64,000 bases of DNA from T1Sed10-7 sp047921175 (GCA_047921175.1 JBLRWQ010000003.1:30743-94742), one strand, 5' to 3'; counted from the first letter of the stretch, positions 16,301-31,300 are shown. The notes: generated by a model not told the origin, from the sequence alone. A program made the numbers and translations.

Positions 16301-19300
16301 CCGACCGGCGGCCGCGTCCAGCACCACGTACTTGAACCGGTCGGGGGCCAGGTAGTCGAAGACCAGGCCGCCGCTGGAGGTCGTGCTGACGGTGGTGTCG
16401 ATCACCAGCAGCGCCGAGGGGGCGACCTCGAGGGGTGCTGCCAGGCTGATGGCACCTGCCGCAGTCGTCGCCGTGCCGGTGTAGCGGCCGTTCTCGATGG
16501 ACCAGGTACCGGAGATGACCTGATGCCCCGGTGGGGCGTTGAGCATCTGGGTGGCCGAGTAGGTGATCTCCGGGGCTGGGATCTGCACGCCGTAGCGGGT
16601 GACACGCCCGACGGATGCGTTCGATCCGACCCCCACCGCGCCGTCGGTCAACGGATCGACGACGCCGAGCGAGGGGTCGGCGGGGTCGAGCAGCGGGCTC
16701 GCGAACGTGTAGGAGACGCTGACGCCCTCGACGGTCAAGGTGACGGTCTGGCCGTCGACGACGACGAACAGGTCGTAGTCCCGACCCGCCGTCATCTTGA
16801 GGTTCGCCTGCGCCAGGATCTGCCAGCCCGAGGCTGTGCGCTGCCCGATCTGGAGCTTGCTGGTGCCCACGTCGATGCCGGCGAACTTGAAGTCCGTCGC
16901 CGACTGGTAGTCGAAGATGATGTAGGCGTTGGCGTTCTGGCCGCCGATGGCCTTGTCGGTGCTCACCGTCGCGAACAGCTCGTAGTAGCTCGGCAGCACA
17001 TGGTCGACGTAGAACAGGGACACGGCGTCCTGGCCGCTGACGGCGACGGACTCGTAGCGGCTGTTGCGCACGACCCAGGTCCCGCTTGCCTCCGCCCACG
17101 CCGCCAGCGCGTCCACGGTGCTCGTGAAGTCCTCGTAGCGCAGGATGTCGCGGCGCCCGGCGTGGTTGCCGGCCTGCGGATCGTGCGGGGCGCCGGTCTG
17201 GTCCTGCCAGAACAGCTTGTCGCGCGAGGTCACGAGGCCGAGCTCACCGTAGGGCTCGCCGTGGCGGTCCGGCGCACCGCCGTTGGCCGTGCCGATGGTG
17301 TGGTCGGCGCCGTCCGCCCTCGACAGTTGGTAGAGGAACTGCATCAGCCCTGGCATCATCGTGCGGCTGATCGTGAAGTTCCCGTAGGGCCGGAAGGGGA
17401 CGAGGTAGCTGTTGAACTCGCCGGCCCAGTCGATCAGCCGGTCGGCCCCGGTGTTGGCGATCAGGATGTCGCGGCCGGCGCCGCCGTAGGCGAGGTCGGC
17501 GTTGCTGGGCGGTTCGGTGGCCGTGTCGGTCGTGTCGTTCGCCCACGGATCGCTCGTACCCGCGGTCGAGTCGTGGTTGTCGTCGGCGTTGAGCAGGTCG
17601 TCACCCCAGCCGCCGTACATCCGGTCGGCGTTGGTGCCGCCGACCAGCCAGTCGTTGCCGCCGTCGCCGAAGAGCACGTCCCTGCCGTCGTCCACGATCG
17701 GGTCGAAGTTCAGCAGGAAGTCGTAGTAGGCGACCTCGTATATCCCACCCTCGTCGGCGTTCTTCACGAGGATCGTGACGGGGACGGCACCGTGGAAGTA
17801 CGGGAGGACCATCACCCTGCGGAGCGGGTCGTACTCGTCGTAGTAGAGGAACCGCTCGCGGTGGCCCTGCCACTGCAGCACGCCGTACTGGCTGTCGTGG
17901 GACGCGAACACCTGCGCCAGTGGGATCCACGGGTCCGGCTGGTGGTAGAAGGGCAGCGCCTCGGCGCCGGAGATGGCGTCCTCGCCCTCGCCGCCGTGGA
18001 TGAAGTCGTTGCCACGCCCGCCGTAGATGATGTCGTTGCCGCCGACGCGGAAGGTGTCGAGCGGCTGGCCGTCGACCGTCAGGTGCGGGAAGGTCACCGC
18101 GTGGTTCAGTTCGCCGGTGACGTGGACCACCGCGCTCTGCAGGTTCCCCGGCGTCGTCAGGGTCTGCTGCAGGTTCGGGGTGGTGATGCCGTAGAGCGGC
18201 TCAGCCAGCCCGTTGCGGGAGGTGTGGATGCGTCCGTCGTCGCCGAGGATGCCGTCGTCGCCGGCTCCGCCGGAGATCCAGTCGTGGCCGGCCCCGCCGA
18301 TGAGGTGGTCGTTGCCGGCGTTGCCGAAGATGGCGTCGTCGCCGCTCATCCCGTAGATGACGTCGTCGCCGGCCTCGCCGTAGAGGAAGTCGCCCGCACC
18401 GATGTTCGTGCCCGTACCGGCGGTGATCCAGATCGGCGCGGACGGATCGTCGGCGTGCGACCAGTAGCCGCTCGCGTCCCCGGTCGGCGAGTGATCGAGC
18501 GAGACCACCACCCGTGGGATCAGACGGATGTTGTTCGCGCACGCGTTGTTCAGGTTGGGGCTGCCGTCCGCGTTGTAGCAGTCGTAGTTCAGGGTCGCGA
18601 AGGCGTCACCGACGACGATCCGGAAGATGTTGCCGTTGTCACCCAGGATCACATCGGCGTCGCGGCTGTGGCGGTTGACGTCGTCCGGACCGAGGTCGTC
18701 CAGGTCCAGGCGCGTGGGCTCGGCGTTGCCGCCGTAGATGACATCGCTACCGTCGGGACGCTGCTCCGAAGTGTCGAGCCCGAAGAGGCTGGAGCTTCCA
18801 CCGATGAGGTCGTCCTGACCGAGGCCACCGAAGATCAGGTCGTCGCCACCGCCACCCTCCACGTAGTCGTCGCCGTCAGCGGTCGCCGCGTCGGGTAGCG
18901 AGACGACCCAGGCGCCTGGGTCGGCCGGGATGACGGTCTCGTCCCCGAAGGCCACGGTCGTGAGGAAGATGACCCTGCCGTCGCCGTGCAGGACGTCGTT
19001 GCCGAGCTGGCCGAAGACCTCGTCCATGCCGGCTCCACCGGCGATCACGTCGTGGCCCCACAGATCTCGGGACACTCCAACAGCGTGGTCCCAGATCGTG
19101 ACCTGGCGCACGAGTCGACCGGTCGGATCGCTCTGCGGGTCGCTGCCGACACCGTCGTAGACCGTGGCGTCGGCGAGCGTCCGGATCCGCGGCGACACGG
19201 ACGAGCCGGTGCGCAGGATCCGTGCGTTGTCGCCGGCGATGACGTCGTTGCCGGGCCCGCCGTCGATCAGGTCGTCACCATCGTGGCCGCCGGTGACGGT

Positions 19301-22300
19301 GTGCCCACCGATGATGTCGTCGTCACCGTCACCACCGAAGAGGATGTCGTCGCCCTGGCCACCGACGAGGATGTCGTCCCCGCCGAAGCCGAGGATGATG
19401 TCGGGGCCGCCTTGGTGCTCGGTCTGCGTGTAGATCGACGTGAAGGTGAACGGGTGCTCGGTGATCGGCCTCGACAGCGGGATGGCGGCGAGGTCGATCC
19501 AGCCAACGCCCTCCGCCTTCAGCTCACCGTGGTCGCCGAAGACGAGGTCGTTGCCGTCGCTGCCGAAGATCAGGTCGCCGGCGGTCCCACCGATGATCAC
19601 GTTGTTGCCGTCGCCGTTGATCTCGATGAGGTCCGCCCCACCGTCGGTCGGTGCGGTTGTGGTCACCAGCGTGAGCCTGGCGACGCCCCCGAGGATGGTC
19701 CACTCGAGCCGGCCGTTGTCCCCGAGCACCAGGTTGCTACCGGCCGCGATCGTGATGATGTCGGCGTCGGCGCCGCCCACCACCACGTCATCGCCACCAT
19801 CGGTCCCGGTGCCGGTCAGGACGATGATGTCGGCCCCACCGATGCCGGTGTCGATCGACACCAGACCGACCAGCAACCCGTTCTCGAAGGCCAACGTGGC
19901 CGAGTCACCCACCACCACGTTGCTCCCACCCGCCACCGTGATCGTGTCACCCTCGGCACCACCCACCACGATGTCGTCACCGATGCCGGCCGTGATGGTG
20001 TCCGCCGCCCCGTGGCTGGGGGCCAGGCTCTCGATGGCCACCAGGGTGCGGATGCCATCTGTGGAGACGATCCAGGTAACCCTGCCGTTGTCGCCGAGGA
20101 CGATGTTGTCGCCGTCCTGGGCGGAGATGACGTCCGAACCGGCGCCGCCGACGATGGTGTCGCTGCCGGACCCACCAGCTTCGGGACCAGCCACACCCGG
20201 CGTGCCGTCGCCGAGGATCGTGTCGGCGCCACCCTCGTTGGTCCGCAGGCTCTCGACCCGTTCGACGTAGCCGATGGTGGTCAGCCGGACGGTTCCGGCC
20301 GCCTGCACGATCTCGCCGTAGTCGCCGAGGATGATGTCGTCCCCGAGGCCGCCGACGAGTAGGTCGTCGCCCGGTCCGTGGAGCAGGTCGACGGTCGGGG
20401 GCAGGTTCGGGCCGTACCAACCGGCGGGGACGTCGTCTCCGGTCACGAGGGTGACGGGGTCGTTCACCACCGTGAGGAGTGGCCGGTCTCCGGCGAGGCT
20501 CAGACGCGTGGTCAGGTCGAGGTTGAAGCCGCTGTCGCCGTAGATGTGGTTGGCGCCATCGATGCCGTAGATCGTGTCGTTCCCAGAACCGCCGGCGAGG
20601 TGGTCGTCGTGCGCGCTGCCGTAGATGGTGTCGTTCCCGCGGCCGCCGTAGATCGTGACGCCGCCGGTGGCGTCACGTGCGTCGATCGTGTCGTCGCCAT
20701 GGTTGGCGAAGACGCGTCCGGTGCCGTTGCGCAGGGACGTCGTGGTGGTGTAGGCACTGCCGTCCTGGCTGGTGTCGCCGAACAGGACCAGCGGTGCATC
20801 GGACCCACCACCACCGGCAACGGTCAGGGTGTCGTCGCCGCCACCACCGTGGACCACGGTGATGCTGCCCTCGACCGTGCCCGAGACGGTGAAGGTGTCG
20901 TCGCCCTGGCCGAGCAGGATCTGGACGATCTCGATGTTGTGGTAGGTGATGCCGCCGGCGACGGTGCGCAGGTCCGTCACGTCGCGGCCGTAGTCGAACT
21001 GCACCGCGCCGCCCATGTCGAGCCCGTGGATCCATCCGAAGCTGTCGAGGCCATAGGTGTCGCGCAGTCGCTCCCAGGCCTCGTTGACGTCGTGTGCGTC
21101 GAGGCCGTAGACCGCGGCGAGGGCCTGGGCGTGGCACTGCTCGAGATCGCCGGTGCAGCCGGCGAGGAGCTCGAGGTAGCCGGTCTTGTCGGCGACCGAG
21201 CCGGCGTCGTAGACGAAGAGCCGGTCGGTCTGGAGCGTCGGATCGAGTGCCTCCTCGGGAAGGTAGAGCTCGGGCAGCTCACGGTCCGTCTCGGTCGGCA
21301 GGCGCATCCCGTTGGTGAGCGGCCACTCGCGGACCGTCTCGCCCTCGACGATCAGCGGACCGAACACGTAGCGGGTGTCCTGCGGCTGTGATGGGTAGAC
21401 GACCTGCGGTTGGCCGCCGTCGTGGCGGACGTTCTCCGGCACCACCGTGACCACGATCTGGGCCGGCATGTCCCAGGCGTCCAGGTCGAACACGATGTAG
21501 AGGTGACCGTCCTCGTCGTAGCCGAAGCGAGGATCGTCCGGGTCCGCAGGGCTCGCGGACGTCTGGCCGTCGGTGAGGATGGTCACGGTGACCGGTGCGG
21601 TCGGCGTTGTGGTCAGCTCCACCGTGTAGGTGTCCGGTGTCCCCTCCGAGACCAGGGTGCCGCCGTCGCTGTGGACGACCAGGACCTCGCCCGTGTCACG
21701 GTCGCGGATGTCGACCTCGAGGATGCCGTCGACGCGCACGCCGTCGTAGGTGCCCAGGGTGCTCTCGACCTCGTGGTGGATCAGCGCGAAGAGCCGTCCC
21801 TGGACCCCACGGCCCGGGTCCGCGGCACCGACCGTGATGGTGACCGTGTCCGCCCAGTTGGTGTGGTCGAACTCGACCCCCCAGCGGTCGCCGGAGGTGT
21901 CGGTGACGAAACGGGTACCGATGGCCTCGGCGCTGAGCACCACCCTCGGGTCGGTGGCGTCGAGCCAGACCGTGATGCTCTCGCCATGCGCTGGCGGGGC
22001 CGTCAGCTCGATCGTGTAGGTGTCGGTCCGGCCCTCCTCGACGACGACGGTCTCCGCACCACTCTGGCGGACGGTGACGTTCGGCAGGTCATCGTCGATG
22101 ACGGTGACCTCGACGTTGGGGATGTCCAGCTGGTCGAAGGCGCCCTCGGTGCTGTAGGTGGAGTGGCTCACGACGACGATGCGCTCGCCCTCGGCGACCG
22201 TGTCGTGCAGGGCGCGCACCAGGATCTCCTGCTGGCGGTACCAGTGGTTCGGGTGCCCCTCGGGGGCGGCGGCGTCGAAGACCAGCACGAGGGCGCGGTG

Positions 22301-25300
22301 CCAGCTGAGGCCACCGTCCACGGAGATCTCGATCGACTCCGCGGTCAACCCGTCGGCGAGCGACGACGGGGCGGCCGAGACCGTCACGTACACGATCGTG
22401 TCCGGTGTGGTCGGGGGAACCGCCAGCTCGAGCAGATAGGCGGACCCGGTCGGGCGACCGGTGGTGCCCGGCTCGTAGACGACGGTCCCGCCGGCACCCT
22501 CGGTGACCATGAAGGTCCCGACGGCTCCCGTGACGATGTTCAGCTGGATCCCCTCGACCCAGATGCCGTCGTACGCGGGGTCATCGCTCTGCACGAGGTG
22601 GTCGATCATGCCGCTCACGCCCTCCACCTGGAGCGCGACGATCCGGCTCATCACGTCGCCGCCGACGTGGATCGAGTCGTTGCCCAGCCCGCCGACGATC
22701 ACGGTGATCACGTCGGCGGCGGTGGACAGGACGTAGAAGACGTCGTCACCCTCCTGGCCGTCGACCTCGAGGCGCTGGATCCGGGTGTAGGTGACGTTGA
22801 GGCCGCCGCCCTGGACACCTTCTCGGGTGATGACGAACGCGTCGGGCCCTTCGGTTCCGATCACGACGACCGTGTTGACGCCGGGCCCGCCGTCGATGCT
22901 GACCGGTGCGTTGATGTTGTACTCGAAGTGGTCGTCACCGTCGCCACCGTCGAGGAGGGTGTCGGCGACCGACGATCCGCCGGCCGACCTCGGCACGAGC
23001 CGCCCCTGCTCGTCGAGCTCACCGAGCAGGAACGCCCGGACCACGAACGTGTCGTTGCCGGCCTCGCCGAAGAGCTTGAGCAGCGCCTGGTTGCTGTAGA
23101 CGTAGAAGGTGTCGTGGCCGCTCCCGCCGTAGACCGTGGTGGGGAAGCTGATCCCGGGGCTCAGGTAGCCGCGGGTGGTGAGCACGGTCGAGATGTCGTC
23201 CCCGACGGCGACGAACGGGGCCATGGGATCGGTGTCGTCGTCCACCACGGCCAACGGGTCGTCCACGTTCGGGTCGGAGGAGCGAGGAGCTCCGAAGAGC
23301 TGACCGATCTGGAACAGGTTGTCGCCACCACGACCGTCGAGGTAGGTGAGCGCGCTGTTGTCGTCGACGTAGAACCGGTCGTCCTCGAGACCACCGTGGA
23401 CGTGCAGGACGTCGATCGAGCGGTCGTAGTTGACACGTTCGTACGTGTCGAGGAGGCCGTCCCCGGCGGGCTGCAGGCGGGTCACGAACCGCGACCGCAG
23501 CAGGAAGACGTTGCTCGAATCCTCGGTCCCGGTGACGTACAGCCGGTCGAGCCCGCCGTCGGGAGCACCGCTGTCAGTGATGTTGACGAGGTGATCGCTC
23601 GTGCCGGTCAGGATGACGTGGTAGGTGTCGGAGCCAGTCCCTGCGTCCACGTCGATGACGTCGCGCTCGGGAGCCTCCTCGAGGCCGGTGACCAACGAGG
23701 CGGGTCCACCCATCGTGCCGGTGCACTCCCCGTTCACGAGGTACTTGCAGCCGGGGTCCAGATCGGGCAGCCGGTCGAGGATGATGACGTCATCGCCGCC
23801 GGCGGCCGTCAGGAGCTCGCCGAGGCTCGCGTCGTAGTCGCCGTAGATGGTGGTGTGACCCTGGAGCGTCTCGGGCGAGAGGTAGATGACGTCGTCGTTA
23901 CGCTCGCCCGTGATCAGGATCGTGGGCGCCGCCAGGCTGCCGACGACGTCGATCCTGGCACCGACCTGTTCCACCTCAGCGTTGCCGTGATCCGCGTGGA
24001 GCGCGATCGAGGTCCCGGCCTCGACCATCGTGCCGGCGGCCAGCAGCAGGTCGTCACCGGCGAGCAGGCGCAGCGTGGTCGCTGCTCTCACCGTTGCGCC
24101 GTCGGTGACGATCAGGTCCTCGTCGTCGTCGCTGCCGTCGCTGGCACTCGGCCCGTCCCGCCATAGCGAGGTGTCTCGGCTGGGGTCGGGGATCGGGACG
24201 TTCGGGGCCGTGACGGCGGGTGAGTCGATCGCGTGGAGGATCACGGCGGCGGCGGTCGAGATCACGTCCTCGACGATGGTGAGGTAACCGGTGGTGGTGA
24301 CGTGGATCTCGCTGCCCGCCAGCAGGCCCTCGGTGCCGTTCACACCGAACGCCTCGGGGAGCTCGGCACTCGCGATGCCACCGATCGTCAGCCCGCCGCG
24401 GTCGTCGATGCGGATGCCACCCGCGCCGGCCGCCGCCTCGAGGCGGCCGATCCAGGTCTCCAGCGCGTTGGCCGTCGTGCCGATGCCGCCGCCGGCGACC
24501 ATCACCGCGTTGGTGGCGATGATGTCACGGGCCCCGCCGTCGGCGTTGTCGAGGATCGAGCCGGCGGCGTGGAGGAGCACGTCGAGGCTGACGACCGGTT
24601 CGGCGATGGTGATCGTCCCGTCCTGGCCGCCGGAGGCCACGGTGTGGATCCGCGCGACGGTAGCCGTGCGCACGCCCCGGAAGGTGGTCACGGAGAGGAG
24701 TCCGTCGGTCGCCGCCAGCTGACCGATCCGGAGATGGCCGAGGTCGTCGAGCCAGATGCCCCCGGTGGTGGAGGACGCGACCAGGTTGGCCAGCGCGGTG
24801 CGGATCGGCGCCAGGTAGGTGCCGATGTCGTCGTCGGCGATCAACAGACCGTCGATCGCGATGATCTCGAGCTCCGGCCCGCCGTTGTTGCGCTGGATCT
24901 CGCCGCGTACGTCGGCGAGGACACCGCCGGCGACGGCCGAGATCAGGCCGATGAAGAGATCGCCGTCCACGTCGAGCCCGACGTCACCCGTCGTGGACGT
25001 CACCGTCCGTGCCCACAGGGTGATGCGGTTCGACAGATGGATGTCCTCGTGAGCCGTCGCGTCGAGCCAACCGCTCGTGTCGTCGGTCGTGTCGGCAGGG
25101 ACGTCACCGATCTCGGTGTCGAGGGGGCTGCCCTCCTCGCCGATGCTCCCGCCGGCGGTCAGCGTGGCGGTGGGGGTCACGAGGTTCCCGGCGGTGTTCT
25201 GGCTGTCGACCACGCCGTTGAGGATCGAACCGGACGCCCACAACGTCGCCGTGGTCCCTGCCTGCACGGTGCCGAGGAAGAGGTCTCCACCGAGGACGTG

Positions 25301-28300
25301 GAGGTGCACGTTCGCTGGCGTCGCGACACGTGCGGCGTGGAGGTCCCCGGCGGTGAAGGTGGCGCCCGGGACCGTCACGGCGCCGCTGACCTGCACGATG
25401 CGGATGTCGCCCGAAGCGGTGGCCGTCAGCTCGGCGTCGGGGTGCAGGGCGACCCGGAAGCGCTGGCCGTCGGTGCCGAAGCCGTAGATCGCGTCGCCGG
25501 CGAGCAGCTGCACATCGCCGACGGCGGTCACGGCGGCGGGACCCGATCCGAGGTCGACCAGGTTCCCCGTGGCCTCGAGTCGGACCGATCCACCGGCGGT
25601 GACCCGCGTGACCTCGAGGTCCGCGTCCACCCGCACCGCGACGTCGCCGGGTGCGTCGGTGGTGATCGTCACCGTCTCGGCGGCCGGGACCGTCTCGATG
25701 GCCTCGATCAGCTCGAAGGTGAGACGGCGGAGGTCGGTGGTGTCGACCACCAGGTCGCCATGGTCGAGCAGGTACGTCCCGAGGCGGTCGTTGAGGTCGA
25801 TCTTCTGCCATCGGGTCGGGTCGGCGAGGTCCTCGTTGGCGATCGTGACGATCCGGGAGGGGCCGAGGTAGCGGTACAGGCCGTAGACGTCCGGCAGCTC
25901 GACCAGCACGATCGCGCCGGTGGTGACGCTGCTCGAGGGCGCGGACGGCCCCAGCACCGTCGGGATGATCGGCGCCCAGTCCGTCCCGGAGAAGTCGGCG
26001 GCGGCGAGATCGACCGACCCGGAGGTGCCGAGGTAGCGGTAGACGGCGTGCATGCGCCCGATGACGTCCTCGAGCTTCAGCTGCGACAGCAGCTGCTGCT
26101 CCACGTCGCTGAGCCCGTCGAACCCACCCGTGAGCTCCAGCGACTGCAGGCCGGTGGCGCGACCGACGCTGTTGCCGGCCCCGCCGGCGATCAGGGTCAC
26201 GCTCTTCGCCCAGATGTTCGGGACATCGCCCACCGACACCTCGTCCGCGGTCCAGGTGGGCAGCTCGAGGTCCGGGTAGAGGAAACCGACCACGCTGACC
26301 GACAACGGGTAGCGGAACGTGCTGCCGTCGTAGGTCCCTCCGCCGGTGGGGAACAGCTCGAGGATCAGGTCGAGCTTGTCGGCGGGCTGCTGCAGGGGCG
26401 AGCGTCCGGTGTCGTCGAGGATCGAACCGTCCCGGGTGGCCAGCCGGACCCCACCCGTCAGGGAGACGATGGAGGCGAACTCGCTGCGCTCCCACGCCCA
26501 CGGACGCCCGAGCTCGAGGTCACCCGAGACCTCGACGATGTGGACGTCACCGTTCGCGTACACGGTGAGGTTGCCGGCACCGAGGACATCGGAGTCGATC
26601 GGCAGCGGTGCGGCGGCGGTGCCGAGCGCGCCACGGGAGCTGATCAGCGCCACCCGTTCCCCGGCGATCAGGGACTCGCTGGTGCAGGCGGTGCCACTGC
26701 AGGCGACGTGGATGCCGGCCGGGGCGATGAGCCGGACGTCTCCCCCGGTGGTCGTGACCTGGTCCACGAGGAGCCGGTCGGTGTGGACGCTGGTGGCGAC
26801 GGCGACGACGTGGATGTCGCCTCCGGCGACCACGGTGAGCGGGCCCTTCGTGGTGCCGACCGTCACGCCCTCGACGTTGAGTCGGACGTCGCCCGCCGCG
26901 TGCACGACCGGGCTGGCGCCGTACACGGCGACGTGCTCGGCGCCGAGGACCGAACCCCCGGTGGAGGTGATCGTGACCGTGCCCTGCGTCGGTGACTGGA
27001 TGTTGCCCAGCAGGCTGATCGTCGTCGCGCTGGTGATCTCGATCCTCGGGGCGGTCGGGCCGGGGAGGAACTGCAGGGAGATCGGGTTGTCCGCCTTGAG
27101 GGTGTGGGTGTAGTAGTCGTAGAAGCCCGCGACGTCGGTGATCAGCAGGTGGATGGTCTTCTTGCGCAGCCAGCCGCCGCCGGTGGTCCACGTCTCGCTC
27201 GTCAGCGTCCGGCTCGTGACCTCGTAGTCGTACCGGATCGAGTAGGTCTCACCGATGCCCTGCACCGGCGTGGCGGAGGTCTCTCCGTAGATCGTGCACG
27301 TGGTCTTGGAGGGGTCGCAGGTGACGACCTCGGACATCAGCAGTGGACGCTGGTCGGTGAAGAAGATCTCCTGCCACTGGTAGGTCATGTCCTTGACGAG
27401 CAGGTCGTTGAGCCCGCCCCAGCCGGGGATCAGGTTGAAGCTCTTCTTCTCGTACTTCGTCCGCGTGGTCTGGACACCCGCCTGCCCCTCGACCCAGACG
27501 TAGTACAGGCCCTCCTGGACCGCGTAGGACAGTGAGGTCCCGGCGGGGTACGTGGTGTCCGTCCTGACCGTGTAGTCGATGCCGGGGATGGTGGTCCCGG
27601 AGGTGGGATCATCGGACTGCCCGAGGACGCCGTCGGACACGATCCTTCGGATCCCGCTGGTGCTGGTGACCGTGTACTCATGCTTGGTCAGCAGCGCGGT
27701 GTCGATGATGGTGATACGACCGATCCGGTCCGTCGTGGTGTCGATCCGGTTGACGATCAACTCGTAGCGGCTGTTGTTGATGATCACGACGTCGGTGAAG
27801 CCGTAGGCGACCGCGATGCGGCCGTTGCCGGTCGACAGGATCTGCCCGGCAAGGACGATCTCGCCGCCCGAGGTCACGATGTCCTCCACGACGATGGCCT
27901 GGCGTTCGGCGTCGAAGTACGCCCGGACCGGCACGCCGCTCCCGAAGGTCACGTACTGCAGCGGCTTCCCGTCCGCCCCCGTCAGCGAGGTTGTGAAGGT
28001 GCGCTGGAAGTCGCTGCCGACCTCGAGCCGTAGCTCCTGCACGCCGCTCTGGATCAGGCCGTTGACGTTGAGGTAGCGGGCGGTGATCGTGATGCGGCCG
28101 AGTGCGAGGATCCTCGAGTGGTCGGCGGCGAGACCGACGTTCAACCCGGAGAAGAAGGGGTTGACGTAGGGCGCGTTGTAGAGCAGGTCGTAGAACGCTT
28201 GAACCGTCGGAATGTCACTGGTGAGGGGGCCCGTGATGACGGTGTTGTCACCGAGGCTGCGGGCCAGGAGCCGGATCCGGCTGTAGTCGGCGAGCTGGCG

Positions 28301-31300
28301 CGGGTCGGCGTTGGTGTGGAACCAGTCGTCGACGTTGAGGGAGAAGTCACGGGCCGAGAAGATGTCGACGGACGCCCCGCGGATCTCGCCGTAGACGTTG
28401 ATGCTGCCGTTCTCGTTTCGGATGACGATCGCGCCCGCCTCGTTGATCACGTCGCCGACGATGAAGAGGTCCTGGTCGATCGACGGGACGAGGACGTCGG
28501 AGCTCCCCGACACGTAGTGCTGGGTGATCGAGATCGTGGAGGTCGGCGGGTCGTCGACGGTCGGGGTGACGGCGCGGTAGTTGAGGTAGACGCTGCCGGG
28601 CTTGAGGACGGCCGCTTCGCCATCGACGATCACGATTCGCTCGCTGTCGCGGATGATGGCGTCCGCGACGGTCATCGGGAAGGGCGACAGGTTGCTGATC
28701 AGCAGGGTGGCCCCGGCCCGGGTGACGAGCCGGCCGGCGTCGATCGCGCTCTGGAGCGCGGCTCGCTGCGCAGCGGTGTCGTCCGCGACCACGTAGACCG
28801 AGCCCGGAGCGGCCGTGATCGGCGGTAGCTCGAGGAAGAGCGCATCGAGCTGCTGGTTGACCAACCGGACACCGGGGGTCTTCGACTCGGTCGTGTGGGT
28901 GGCGGTCCCGCCGGTGCCCTCGAGCCTCCAGCGCGTCGTCACGCTGAAGTCCTCCTCGGCGAGGACGATGCCCTCGGCCGCGGCCCCGAGGAAGAGGTAG
29001 CGGTTCGCCGTCGTCGGCGTGGTCCCCGTCGGCCGGAGGTCGTGGACGGTGTCACCCGGGTTCACGGTGATCCGGTAGGTGACCAGGCCGAGCTCGTCGA
29101 GGGTGCGGTCGATGATGTCGAGCTGGACCTGGTAGCGGGCGACCGCGTCCGCGTTGGTGGCGTGGTCGGTCATCCACGCGACCAGCTGCTCGCGCTGCTC
29201 GATCAGGAGCAGGGCCAGGTTGCGGTAGGTGAGCGTCGGCGCAGCCAACTCGACCGGCTTGACGACGTAGAACGCCCCCACGAGCTGCTGCTGGAGCTGC
29301 TGCGTCACGTCGCTGCCGTAGTAGGACCCTGCGGCCTCGACCTGGCTGATGCTCGGCACGGTCCTGCCGTCGACGGTCTGGGTCCCTGCCGTCAGTCGCA
29401 CCCAGCGGCTGGTGACCGAGTAGTCCTCCTCGTGCAGGTAGAGGGAGTGTCCGTCCGTGACCGGGCGGTAGGAGTAGTAGCCGCCGACCACGCCGCCGCC
29501 GTTCGCCCCCGCGACCACCTTGACGACCATCCCCGTCGACACGACGAGCGGGATGTCGTCCGGCTCCAGCCCGACCAACTCGTACGGCACGTCCGCGGGG
29601 ACCTGCACCCCCTCCGCAGCGAGTGCGGTTCGGTCGTCCGCGGTCAGCGGCCGGCCGGTGCCGTCCCACAGGTCGTCGTCGGGTCGGATCAGGACGATGG
29701 ACGAGCTGTTCAGCCCGGCGATGACCTTCGTGCCCGAACCGATGGTCACCGTGTTCGTGCTGGTGACGCTGCTTCCGTCGGGCACCACCACGCCGTAGGG
29801 GATCATCGAGAGCGAGAGCACCCCGCCGTCGGTGCCGGCGCGTTCGGTGCCGCCGAGCCCCTCCACCGCGAGGAGGTCGATGTCCTGCAGGGCACGGAGC
29901 TGGGTGCTGCCCGCGAGCGTGATCGTGTTGTGCTCGGTGATGTCCGCGAGCACGACCGGGATGGCGATGCTCGGGTACATCGACACGGCGAGGATCTGGA
30001 CGTCCGCGAAGGTGTAGAACAGGTTCGGGACGCCGCTGCTCCCGCGCCCGGCGTAGAGCTTGAGGTCCTGGCCGGTGATGGCGCTGTCGGTGACCGTGAT
30101 CTGCTGCGTGACGTCGGTGTCGGTGCTGGCCAGGCCGCTCGCGCCGCCGGCGAGCACGCTGATGATCAGCAGGTTCGCGGAGGCGACGACCAACGAGTCC
30201 GCCCGGGTCGCCAGGACGACGTCGCCGGTGCGGTTCTCGAGGACAGCGCCGGTGACGGCGATATCGGCGAGCGTCTCGGTGTCGATGATGGAGTTGACCG
30301 CGGTGACCTGGAAGCCGGCGACGCTCTCCACGGCGGCCTTGTCGAAGGCGGTGACGTCGGTGGCAGCGTCGATCCGCAGGCTGCCCCGGTCGAGGTTCGT
30401 GCCGTCCGTGACGATGCTGGCGCCGGTGCCGATGGTGACCGTGGCCTGGAACGGGTGCGTGTCCGTCCCGACCTCGGTCAGGCTCACCATCACGGTGAGC
30501 GATCCCGCACTCGCGGAGCCGGAGTGCAGGGTCGGTGCGTCGCCGTAGCCGTCCTTCACCAGTCGGTTCACGGCTCCGATCGTGATCACGGTCGCGACGA
30601 CGTCCACGGCCCCGATCAGGACATCGGCACGGCTGGTGAGGGTGTGGGTGATCAGGGCACCGGTACCGGCGGCGAGGGCGAGCGTGTAGCTGTCAGCCTT
30701 GCCGTCGATGTTCTGATCGAGCGCGGCGCCGATCGTCAGCGTGCGGGCCAGGATCTCGACGCCGTCACCGAGGCGGACGAGCGCCGTGTTCGTGGTGGTG
30801 GTCGTGCTGACCGCGCCGGTCACCGAGAGACCACCGATCGAGCCGGCGATCGTCTCCGCGCGAAGAAGGTCCGTGCTCGTCGCCTGGACGACGACGGTGT
30901 CGGCGATCACGGTCGCGCCGCCCGTCAGCTGTGCCAGGACCTCCTCGACGGCCCGGCCCCGCCCGAGGTTCACCGTGGCGCTGAAGCCGCCGAACGCCGC
31001 CAGCCCCGCCGCGCCGCCGTTCGCACTGACCCGGCCCTCGTTCACGGCGGTGGCGATCACCCGGACGGCGCCGGTCGCGGCGAACACGGTCGCCGCGTGG
31101 ATCGTCGCGGAGGCGGTGGTCAGGAGGTTCGCGATGCCCACGTTGAGCGTGCCCGCGATCAGACCGCCGGAGAGCCCGACGACCTCGAGGCCGGTGATCC
31201 GGGCCACGGACGTGGCGAGGACGTCGACCGCGTTCGCGACCACGGCCGCCTGGGTGATCCTCGCGCTGATCTCGCTCGAGATCGTCGAGACGACCTCCGT

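Noticed and set aside
13550..18898. Long plus-strand frame of about 1,780 codons opposite the giant gene's 3' part
   Set aside because: It is the mirror of calcium-binding and Calx-beta repeats on the minus strand. The translation is Val/Asp/Gly/Arg low complexity with no domain, no start signal and no family resemblance. Similar frames at 20.4-32.5 kb were rejected on the same grounds.
17540..23170. CRISPR array
   Set aside because: The regularly recurring short motifs here are protein-coding GGxGxD repeats in frame, with variable sequence and no constant repeat/spacer lengths. No CRISPR array or cas gene was seen in the window.
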